A stretch of DNA of 64,000 nt from Alitta virens. Its lineage: Eukaryota > Annelida > Polychaeta > Phyllodocida > Nereididae. The translations under genes and the position numbers were made by a program. The stretch is from positions 14,828,215-14,892,214 of the forward strand of contig OW028574.1 in assembly GCA_932294295.1 (NCBI GenBank). Reading direction: 5' to 3'. Below the pieces are notes generated by a model that saw only the letters and a list, made by a program, of their open reading frames with translations, was not told where the DNA came from and searched no databases. Numbering within the stretch: the stretch's first letter is position 1; each line of letters opens with the position of its first letter. Positions 31,401-42,286 of the stretch are shown here, piece by piece.

Positions 31401-34400
31401 CTGACTGCATCTTTTTAACTACCTGTCTTTCTTTTGTTTTTAATCTTTGTTATGATCAAATTTTTTATGTTGTTATATTTTTGTATTATTCAGTGTAAAT
31501 ATTTTTCCAATGCAAGGCCTCCTCCTCCGCAGTTCTGCACGGCCTTGCGAGAAATAAGCTTAATTACCTGGTTAATGCATATCCAGTTTGATTGGTCGCG
31601 ACGATCTGTGGAGCGCCAGTGTTTACAAAATGTATCTATATTTAGCGCAGCAACGTGGCCTGCAGTCACGGTTGAATCGCTAGTGCGTTGCTTGCTTTGG
31701 CTGACCTACTTATTCACCCCCTATTTCCCGCTAAAGGGCCACAGCAAAAAAAAAGATGTGTAATCTAGCAAGGTCGCATAGTGTAGCTACGTGAAGATGG
31801 CGGGCTTGCTTTAGGAAGATATGTTAATATCTGTTAGTTGTGAGCTAATAAGCTAAGGAGAGATTTGGGATAATACGAAGACAGTAATACTTTCCTCTTT
31901 AATGTGTCTTCTCAGTCTAGGCCTAGACCCTCAGGCTGCGTCGTAGACGAGGGTCTAGTGGATATTAAAGCATGGCGAGATAGGCGACAAAAGTAGGTCA
32001 ATCACTGCGCCCGTTTACTTAAACTAAGCGGCTAACAAAATAGTTACTTAAAAATTTTGTTAAGTACGAAGTTGTATCGTCTTATTTAGTACAGGGACTT
32101 GGCCTATTGTTATCTTATGATTAATATCAAACTTTCTACACTGTCAAATTGCTTACGGGATCCTTGCTCCCCCAAATTCTTCAAGACCCTCTCATGATCG
32201 AGGGTCTTGTGTCAAGACGGGTCTTCTGTTGTTGCAAAGGAAGAGCTCTGCATTTATTGGCATATTAGAGCCATGCATTCAAATTTTTAATGATAAGATA
32301 GTATTTATTGGTGCTTATGAACCTTTTTAGGTATCTAAAAACATAAGGGCGGGAGCATTTTTGTATTGCAGATGAGACGTTCATTTATTTTTGTCCCTTG
32401 GCCTTGCAGTATACACCTGTAGTATTTTAGTAATGATGAACGCTAGTATTCATGTAGCACGTATGCGCAATTAATACACTAAAGTACCATTTGTGGTAAT
32501 ACACATTTAAGCCTTGGTGCCATTTGTTGAATTGGTCACATATTTTGGTCACACAATTAATGTCTTTATTATATTATAATTTAACATTTATATATAACAC
32601 ACTGCATTTAATCGATTCAAAATGCAACCTATGCGAAAAGAAGAAAAAAAAGATTATTATAGCATTACAGTCTGTCGTGTCAATATACATAGGTTCTGAG
32701 AAAAAATGTGATGCTTGTTGACCCAAAAATTGTATGTGGAAATTTTGAAGAATTCTCTGGACAAAGCTGCCTTTTTAGTTAATTTTTAGTAGTAATAATA
32801 TGAGATATATTTATTATATATCATAACGCCTCTCAGGAGCAAGTCTGTATAATTGGGAAAATTAATTTAATATCTAGAAAATAATTTCTTTAAATATTTA
32901 TTGTATTATACATGGTGTTTAAACTTCTTCTTGAGTACAACAGGATGTAAGCTGATATATATATATGACATTGTATAATAATGTTGCATTTCACATACCT
33001 TGTGATCGAGGGTCTTATTTATGATGCCATATTAAGAATATAATGCATACATGAAAAAGTGCAGTATAGCAAACCCAGATTTTTTACCATATTTAGCAAC
33101 CTTGGCTACTAAGCACATGCCGTCAAATGCTTGAATTCAATGTGTGACGTCACAAACAAAGGACGCGGTGTTCATATTCACAGTAAGAACGCAGTCCATC
33201 TTCAGTTTAATTTTCTTGAGGGCTGTCCCCCGCTACTTTACATAAATGTTATTCTAATTGTGCCAGAACTTCAAACTTATCTAAAAAAGTGATATGTTGT
33301 GGAAGCCAAATATAGTCATGAATTTGGGTCCGCTATACTATGAGATTAGCTTTAGCTTTTTTGCAGCATTCGTTGAGTTATTGCATGTGGCTTAATTGTG
33401 ATGTCTTTGACTCTTTGTTGCTGAGTATTTAAACTGTACCGTACTTACAAAATGTCTTTGTAACTGCCATATATTTTGTTTTATACTAATTTACACTGGA
33501 TAACATTGATTTTGTACTGAGGCAAAGTTGAATTACTGAATCGAGTAGTGCAAGCCAATTGCAGTATTACATAAGACCTAATAATTTCTTCTATATTACG
33601 CGGAAAATATTGCCAAATTTTTTTTTTGTTACAAAACTAGTGAACTTACAATTTTCTCAAGTGATATTTTGTGTTTACAGCTGTTATGTATAGGCCTACT
33701 CGCAACTATTAGTACTAATAAAAGGGACAGAATTTTATTTATAAAAAACAAAGCGTTCTGGTTCTGTCAAAGCTACTATATCAGACTGTAGGAATGTATT
33801 GGATGTGGTTGATGTATGTAATTTCATTTACAGCTGCATTTACAGCTGCATTTACAGCGATATATCAATCCATTTTCTTTAATGTAGTTTTTCTTGTAGT
33901 GTATTACCCTTTTTAGAAAAAGGACATACTCCCATGCAGCTACACTGCCCACACGCCCCAAGTCGGTAACTATAATTTATTCAACCCACTTAACTACCTC
34001 AACCAATCAGCTTACTGGCGTAGAGATTTTTGGCAAAAGCTACGCTAAGGAGGTCGGGGCAAGAACCAGGTCATCATGAATATTCGTGACTTGACCTACT
34101 ATAGCTACGCGAGGGAGCTGTGTTGTCAAGGGTTGATTTGTCAGGGTGAAAAAGGAGGGCCCTATGGAACATAACCTTATAGGTTTGACCGAAGCAAAAA
34201 AATGTATTTATCTGGGCCGGTCGTTGCACTTCTGAGGCCCAAAACGGGGCCTAATTTACGTCTTAAATGACTGTCGTATATAAATATTTAGGGTACTGTG
34301 AAAGTTATGAACTTATAAATTAAATGAAGACAAATCCCATACTCTTTCACTAGTAGCCACCATATTTAGGTGGGTATAATGTAAAATATTTCATGCAATC

Positions 34401-35971
34401 TGCGTGTGGATAGTGATCATTGATGCAGGACTAGCATTTCAGCAATTAGCTTTACACTGGCTGAATAAACACATCATCATACACTTCTTAATGAAAAGAA
34501 ATAAAAAGAAATCTAGGTGGTATATATTTATTATAATGTATTTACATAATATCTCTCATCAAAGAGATACTAACAGGCTTTAAGTACTATTATGGTCTTT
34601 CACAGAATATGATTTAGTCCGTTGGGTATGCATGTACTAAACAGCACAATAATATATTTAACAGGTTCTGTATAGAAATGTATAAATAGGCAATATAAAT
34701 AGAGATAGATGATTCGGATATTATTATAAAGAATCAACTGCACGAGGAAACCGAATAATGGATAAGTCAATAAATTAAATACTTGAATAACTTGCCAATA
34801 TGAGTAACAGTCGGTATAATAACTATATCACACAAGTAACAGTATTGTAAGCTATATAATATACAAAGCAAGAAACCCTTCGAAATGACATGATATTCTC
34901 CTGAGCATGAGAAACAACGCCCCCACAAAATTAAACGTTTGCTAATGAAGATTTTTGACTGTCTGGACACACAGCGTTATATCAGTAAGCTCCAACATTT
35001 GAAAGTTACTGACAGTTATGGGATTTAAGACTACAAGCTGGATTTAGCAGTACTGCCATTAATATTTATACAAGTCTGCATCCTCTTTACTCCAATATGG
35101 AGTAAAATCACCTTAGAAATTTTGTGATGAACGTACATGTACTACATATACAGTATATACAGTATATAAAAGGGCTGTTCCATTTGAAAGTGTGGGGTGG
35201 GGGTAAACAGGAAGGTTTTTGAAAAAGCAGGGAGGAAGAGAAAAAGAGGGGATGGTTGAACAGTATTTTCTTAATATCTTAATGGTGACAAAAGAGGGGT
35301 GGGGGAGTCTGTCAAGAATTTTAAATTGAAAAGCCCTAAGTTTAGTTCAGTATACTGTAGCATGAAGCTAAATCACTCTATAGCTGTACACTGTAAGGAG
35401 GGAAGTACGAAAATATGACAATGTACTACTTATAAGCATTACAACTGTCAGTAGTACACTTAACAATGTCCTCATGCCCTGGTACATAAATGCAATGTGG
35501 TAATTTTCTGGTAAAGGCATTATTACGATGCTAGTGCCATAACAATGAAATCAAAGAACTGTGAAGGAAAATATCAAAATACAAATGTATACAGGGGCCA
35601 CCTGCAGATTTGCCCTTCTATGACACAATAGTATTAATACAGATAAAGATTTTAAGTCACCGATATGAGAATACAGCTCCTAAATGAAAATTGTGGTAAG
35701 AACTTATAATACATTGTAAGTAAAATATCGTTTCACAATTTTGGGTGATAACCAAATAAGAAAATGCATTGGAATGATCAGAGAATATAGCATCGGTGAT
35801 ATATATATACAGATCACTAAATGACAAATGAAGCATGTATGCGCTACATAATTCCAAAAGATATATGCACCATGACTAGGCTAATATATATGCACAGAAA
35901 TAGGTCAACAGAATCAATCTGTCAACTGCCACAGTTCATGGAATTGTGATTCACGGCCTACTCCGAATAGA
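31401..35971. other. Intergenic, 4.6 kb between tail-to-tail genes
   Basis: The 3' flank of the C16orf89-like gene (+) and of the zinc-finger gene (-). No coding frame is supported. A GC-richer stretch at 31500-31760 has no recognised content. Two small hairpins share a motif: GACCCTC/GAGGGTC arms at 31925-31957, and CAAGACCCTC/GAGGGTCTTG at 32181-32208. TGATCGAGGGTCTT recurs at 33003. A 12-bp tandem (CAGCTGCATTTA, about three copies) lies at 33826-33858. Confidence 0.5.
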
Positions 35972-38900
35972 TCACTCCAAATTTTCGATCTCCGTCTCCT
36001 CGATTTCTTCCACATATATCTCTTCATCATCATCCATGTTATCCAAAATTTCATCATCCACATCATTGTAATAAGCTTCATCCATTCCCTCTACAAGTAC
36101 AATGTTTTTGTGGCTGGCCTGGATGCCCCTGTACCGAACCTGACGCTGTGAATTCTGTCATAAAGCAAGAATGTTTACACGATCAGCATAACTTCGGCAC
36201 ACGGTAATGCTACTGTATAAATTAATTTTCTCTTTTATTAGAAAATATACAGCAATTTACTCACGGATTTCCTCTCATCATAACTGAGATACTGAATACC
36301 ATCAGCGGTCAGCAATTTCCCATGTCTGGTTTTCAGGTGACGCTTGTACGTGTTTCTTGTCTTGAACCTAAGGGGACAGTCCATGCAATGGAATGGGGTT
36401 TCACCAGTGTGTCGTCTCCGATGTTCCTGAAAACCAATGATGCTATGACTTACAAATTCAATAAACTTTGACTGAAAAAAAAACACTACATACCTACACA
36501 TACTATTATATACAGGGTTGGCAAATTTAACCCACCCACCGGGTTTAACCCGGGTTAGGCTAAATAGACATTTTGCCCAAAGTGGGTTAAACTCCATAAT
36601 GTTACTTATAATCAGTTTAAAAGGTGTAGGAAAGACGAAACAATATTCAAACTATTGTATCTGAAACATTAAACTTTGCACAGATGATGCTAGGACATAA
36701 CCAAGATCAATGGTTGTTACCCCCAAAAAACATAAAATTACTTGACAGTTTAGCAATTTCTTTGCCATTGTTGTTAGCCTTGAAATTATAATCTTTGGAA
36801 TTCAGCAGACAACGACATGTAAAATACAAGTTTTTCAAACTAAAATAGCACGGTCCCACTTTTTGTCAGTCTGTATAATTGTCTGTAGATCATTAAAAGT
36901 CTATTTACTATAATTCAGGAATTACCATCTTCAATTGATACTCATGCCCATAAGTGATAGCCAATAAAGTGAAGTTTTAGAAAGAAAATCGTCTATTTCT
37001 CCATATATTCACTGTTATATGTATTTCTAGGGGCCTGTAGTAGGGGGTGGGCACCAGCTGGGCTTCCAACCACTGGGTCCTGGGTTCATTTCCCAGTCGA
37101 GCCTTATTAAGTTGGATGGCTGTTTCATCCATTTTATTGCCATGGTCCCTGCCTGTCCTAATTAGCCCATCATGTGCAGAAATACATGGACATAAAGCCC
37201 TAATCCACCCACCAACCTTATATGTATTTCTACTAACCCAAATACCATTTATAATAATTTGGAATTCCATTTGTTAGCTTGTATAGGAGGGTTTTTGTCA
37301 GATTTTGGTGGGATAAACCCATTTTTCTAATTTTATACTCAGTGTATAAAGCTCAGTGATAGCCATTGAAGTACAATTTAATTTATCCTTATAGTCACTG
37401 TTTCTGTATTTCTACTAATTTGGAATCCCATGCGTTGAGCTCGTAGGAGGGTTTTGGCCAGGTTTAACCCACTTTTGCCTGGGTTAAACCCATTTTGCCC
37501 AGGTTATACCCAGGTTTTACCCGCTGGGCTGGGCAAAATTGACTAAACCCGGGTTAAAGTCCAACCCTGATTATATATATAAAGTTATTCAAGCTACTTC
37601 AATAGAATTTAATGTTTTAATGCCTTTAATAACAAATTTATTCAATCATCCTACCTTATAATGACTAGGATGTCGGAATTTCCTGCCGCAATCTGGACAC
37701 ATGAATCGACTCTGATTATTGTGTATCAACATGTGGTAATTCAGACTATGCTGCCTTGTGAATGTTGTGTTGCAGATCAAGCACACAAACGGTTTAATTC
37801 CTGCAAGAAAAGAAAGAAATGTTATTTATGTCACAGCCATAAAAAAATTATGTAGGCCTTATTTTACTTTATTTTTTTATTTTTCAAAAGCAAACTGTTT
37901 ACCTGCATGGCTCCTGTAATGGTACATCAATGTGGCAGTGGCAGTGAATGCCTTGTCTTGACAGATCTTGCAAACCAGAGACACTTCTTGCTTCCTCTGA
38001 CTACGCAGTTCACGGATGCATTTGAGAGCCATTTTCTACAAGTGAAAGACAATCCGATTTTAAGGTAAAGGAAATATTTGACCAAACAGGAAAGTACACA
38101 ATTGTCTCAAGGGTGGCATGGAAAGTTCTCTTAACTTACCCTCTCCCACTCAGAAGTCCCCTCCACAACAGATTTTGATGCCTTTCTGTTGGTTATTTTG
38201 AGACCTTTGGGAGGGGCCGGCATGTCATCATCACTTGATGTATACTCTTCAGGAAACATGAGCTTCCCAGTCTTCGAGTTATCTGACTTGGGCATTGGTG
38301 GATATGGCCCTGTAACAAAATCAGTCACAAATTTATTTCGCATTTTATAACAACAAATTTCTTTCAATAGACACATGCGCCATTTCGTGTTAACTCCCTC
38401 TGGACTACTGGAAAATCAACAGAATTATGGTCGAACTTCACTTACAGGTAAGCTCGTTTAACCTGTAAATTACAATTCAAAATTTAACTCTTTTAAAAAA
38501 TACTTTTATGATGAACGTTTTATCAACCATTGTTGAATTAGTTATTATTGAACACTTACTGGCAGTTGTAGGGACGAATTCACCCTCATTTTCATTCCAG
38601 TCCTGCACAACTTCCTCGGTGCTGACAACAGGCATCCCATCAGTGGTCATTGGCATTTTAGCCATTCTTATCACAGGTATATGAAGACTATTGGTGTGGG
38701 TGCCAGGCTCTTCACCAAGCTGAATGCAAACAGTCTTCCCTCCTTCACTTTCTGTCACCTCACATTTTGTCATTCTGACCCCTTCAGCTCTTGAAACCCC
38801 AACAACATCCACATCAATGCCGTCGTCATCTTCAAACTGAGGACCTTCATCATATGCTGCAACTATGACCTGAGGACCGAAAACTGTTGTATAGCTGTGG

Positions 38901-41900
38901 TCCATAAATGGCTGAAGGTTGCTTAGGTTCTCAATAGTTGCTTTCTCCTCCTGCTCTTCTTGTTTCCTACTTTCTTCTTCCAATCTGCTCCTCATTTGAA
39001 ACATTTCCAAAGTTTCAACAAGTTCAGCTGGTTCTTCAATAATAGTTTCAATTAATGGTTCTTCATTCTGCACAGGTATACTTCTCCTGTTTGCGATTAT
39101 GCTCTTCTTGCGTCCTTGTCCTTGTCCTGATCCAGTGCTCTTTTTCCTCGGTGACCAATCATCATCAGAGTGAACATTATCAGGAACCTTCTTACGGCTT
39201 TTGATGGCAGTATATGTTGTGACCGGAGTTGTAATTTTAGTCATGTAGTTACTGGTTGGACTCTTAGAGCCTGTGCTCAAACGCCTTTTTCTTTTCTGCC
39301 CTTTTCCCCCTAAATCAAATCAACAGTGATTTTTACTTTCTGATGATTAAAATTTAGCCAAGTTATTATTTTACTGTAATACATGATTAACATCACATTT
39401 TCAATTAAAAGAACCACCTACCTGCAAGTCTTCTATTCCGAACACTAATGGGTTCTGCTGTAAATTTACCTCCGGCTTTTCCTGGTGCTGTTAATTAGAA
39501 ATTTGTTCAGCACTGTTAATCAAAGGATAACTAAGAATTAAAATATTTTGCAATATTTTCAATGCACATTTCTGGTGACAATCATGCTGACGTGACATTT
39601 AAATGATTGTCGCGTTTGGCCAAAAACAGATACTTGTACCCAAAATGAGACAATCACAATATTTCAAGTGCTTGGCATTCAAGTTAAGCTGATATCATAT
39701 ATGACCAAAAAAAATTAATTTACTTTAATGGGGAGGAAAAGTACACCAAGAGGTCACTGACACCGTAGCAGATAAGAATTGTTTGATGACGTCATATAAA
39801 TTGTGACGTCATCAATGTAACAATTAAGTAGTGATGTCCTCTTATTGTCTTTTCATATGCTACGGTCATAGTGCCCCCTGTACTTTTTCTCCCCATTGGA
39901 ACCAACAGTTTATTGGAAGTTTAGCCAATGGTACTCACTACATCCTTCCTGCAGCAAACTACCAATATGTGCCAGAAGGTGGGCTTTGACGCATTGACGA
40001 GCCTTGGTCTCATTTCCAAAACTAGAGAACTGCTCTTGACATTTCTCAGGCATCAACCAGCATCTATACGTGTATTTCCTCTTTATTTCATCACTACTTA
40101 GTTCAGCGAAAGTGTTGACCAAAACCTTGTCTGATAGCATACGGATCTGTTCCAATGTCATCACATCTGAAGTTCCTCTGGAGACCTTTTTTGGCTGAAA
40201 GGAAAGTAGCTTGTTAGGAGATAAGTTTGATTTTTTTTCAATGATGTTACCACTTTACATCATATGTTATAACTTTTCTCTATCAATGTAATGTGCATAC
40301 ACAGCTCCTAGGTTCACGCTAGCCATTCGCCATTTCGCCATTGGCGAAAGTGTAAATGGCGAAATTATAATCACATGCAATGTTCAGCACTCAAACTATA
40401 AAAGTGGCGAAACCAAATATCACTATAATTCAAAAGTGGCGAAACATCGCAAAAGGCTAGCGCTAACCCAGAGCTCATCTCATTTCTCTTACTTTACAAG
40501 TTAGGAAATTTTGTATACAGTTGTTCTTAGTCACTTTTACCATTAATGTTAAATAATGATTAATCTAGGTTCTAGTAATGCAGACTGGACCGGACGGCGG
40601 CGGTCCAAAGCGGTCCGCATCACTAAATCTAACTGAAGTAATTACTACTGATAATTTCATTCATTTAAATTTGATTTCTATTACCTTTTTAGCCCTATAT
40701 CGTGAAGAGGAAGAATCTTCTGATCCTGATCTTTCGAGAGTTTCAGTGGCAACTCTAGCCAGGACATCGAGCGACATGGAGCTCTGCTGCAACGAGTCAT
40801 CTGAACCATCATCCCCGTCTTCCTCCTTCAGGGCAAACCCTGAAATCGCAAATTACAAATATTGATATTTTATTATAAATACACCGACGGTTTGTTTACC
40901 TGTATGTCTTTAAATTATTTAAAAAATATATCTTTTTAATATGTAGCTCTAGACAGTCGTTGTCATCCACAGAGTCATCAGACATCATGTTGTGGATATA
41001 TTGTGATGAAGATGATGACTTGCCATTGATCAGTAGGACTTCTAGCCAGGTTTGTTACTGCATGATTGGCCAATTCAATTTCCAAATCAAAAGGTTGCAC
41101 TGATACCTTTACTGGTTGTGGATTTTTTGTGGATCTTGGAATGCACATAATTCACAGCAATTTAAAGGATGGCATTTATGTGCCTCAAAGAATTTACGTC
41201 CACTTGATGCACATCAAAATTAACATAAATGATTGCTTAATCAAACATTGACAAATTGAATTAGAAGTCCTGGCATGGGTGCAAATCTTGGTAACATATT
41301 CCTGCTGGGGATGAAGGGGAACTATTTTGTAGCTCTGAAAGGTTTCATCCCCCACTGGAGAAAATTACAAATCTGTTCCACCGAGTCCTGATTGGTCATT
41401 TTCCACTGAATGACTAAACCTCATTTGCGTTTACGCTGCAGAAAAAAATAAGAGCAAATATGAAATGCCCCAGTACTACTACTAAGTAGTAGTAGACTAG
41501 TACTAGTAGTAGAACAACTACTAGGGTCTAGCTCAGTGGTAGTGCACTGGGCTTCCAACCACTGGATCCCGGGGCGGGTACGATTCCGGTCGAGCCTAAG
41601 TTGCATGGCTGTTTCATCCTTCATCTCATTGCCATGGTCCCAACCTGTCCTAATTAGCCCATCAGGTGCAGAAATACAGGACCTAAAGCCCTGAAAACCC
41701 ACCAGTGGCACCACCACCACTACAAGGTAGTACAAGCAATATCATATAAAAATGATAAACAACAACAGCACAAAATACCAGTTTATTTTCACTACCGAAG
41801 AATGAAGCTGTGCCTTGCATGATGCCAGTTGTCAACACTGAAAGCTGTCTGCATTTTGCGCATGATCTGTGACAGCAAAAATGGCGCGCGGAGCTGTCAG

Positions 41901-42286
41901 CTGCTTTGTGATCATGACTGCGTTGACAGGAAGAAAACCTTTCTACACAACCAATCCCTTACAGAATGATTCGATTTAGGTTCTAACAGTAATGACCTGT
42001 CCGATCAGGAAATAACAAGAACCGCTAGGGTATCATTAAAGGAATAAAGGAGGTTTTGTGGACCAAAATATAAGGAAATTTATGCAGTTGCCAGGTTTTG
42101 AACTTTCTAGCAGCCGACCACACATTTGTCGGGGAATATCTGATAAACAACGAGGTGATCACCCATAAAATTGTCACCTTACAATACTATAGATAGTATT
42201 GTATCATACTGTACATATTTACCTCTTATTATGTCATCATTAATGCCCATTCTAAGCATTTTTCCAGCTGTAGACGAAGTCGCCAT
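35972..42286 (-). CDS. C2H2 zinc-finger protein, 694 aa, 10 exons (family not identified)
   Basis: Minus-strand exons 42286-42223, 40839-40685, 40194-39939, 39487-39422, 39309-38560, 38309-38140, 38035-37903, 37800-37655, 36426-36265 and 36154-35972. All borders are GT-AG and the phases close to 2085 nt. The ATG sits in AAAATGGCGAC context. Four C2H2 fingers lie at about 509-630: CKICQDKAF, CLICNTTF, CPDCGRKF (with the linker HTGETPF) and CMDCPLRF. An upstream Cys/His cluster (C118, C125, C141, H145, H149, in YRCWLMPEKC and ARQCVKAHLLAH) could bind another metal. The middle (180-487) is low-complexity, with basic patches (GQKRKRR, a likely nuclear signal) and acidic ones; the C-terminus is strongly acidic (MDDDEEIYVEEIEETE). 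Expected role: a nuclear DNA-binding regulator. Fingers 2-4 are split between exons 8 and 9. I cannot assign an orthologue. The exon 3 donor (GTGAGT at 39938) was chosen over a GT three bases upstream because it keeps phase. Confidence 0.88.
36513..37569. mobile_element. Non-autonomous hAT element, 1057 bp, with nested SINE
   Basis: The termini CAGGGTTGG (left) and CCAACCCTG (right) are flanked by identical 8-mers ATTATATA at 36505-36512 and 37570-37577. Subterminal regions are full of GGGTTTAACCC-type words in both orientations. No transposase. A family A SINE inserted later at 37030-37217. The whole lies in intron 8 of the zinc-finger gene. Confidence 0.9.
37030..37217 (+). mobile_element. 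tRNA-headed SINE, family A, nested in the hAT element
   Basis: 188 bp bounded by perfect 15-bp target duplications TTATATGTATTTCTA (37015-37029 and 37218-37232). The head has CTGGGCTTCCAACCACTGGG and the body shares CCTGTCCTAATTAGCCCATC with the other copies. Confidence 0.92.
39725..39899. mobile_element. Palindromic MITE carrying paired TGACGTCA sites
   Basis: Arms read AATGGGGAGGAAAAGTACA (left) and CAATGGGGAGAAAAAGTACA (right, reverse complemented), with CCGTAGCA shared further in. The centre holds two perfect TGACGTCA palindromes (39789-39796 and 39807-39814). It lies in intron 3 of the zinc-finger gene. Confidence 0.75.
40308..40471. mobile_element. Short MITE, CTAGGTTCACGCTAGCC ends
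   Basis: Left CTAGGTTCACGCTAGCC is mirrored by CTGGGTTAGCGCTAGCC on the right. Inside, TGGCGAAA recurs at least four times in both orientations. No clear target duplication. It lies in intron 2 of the zinc-finger gene. Confidence 0.7.
41471..41523. repeat. Imperfect TAG/CTA trinucleotide repeat
   Basis: Alternating TAC/TAG/CTA units just upstream of a family A SINE; low complexity. Confidence 0.8.
41523..41715 (+). mobile_element. tRNA-headed SINE, family A, third copy
   Basis: A box GCTCAGTGGTAGTGC, a B-box-like segment disturbed by a small insertion (GGGGCGGGTACGATTCCGG), and the body GGCTGTTTCATCCTTCATCT. No convincing target duplication. It lies in intron 1 of the zinc-finger gene. Confidence 0.82.

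Noticed and set aside
33950..34130. Possible inverted repeat around TAGCTACGC words
   Set aside because: Only short, scattered matches; no consistent arms.
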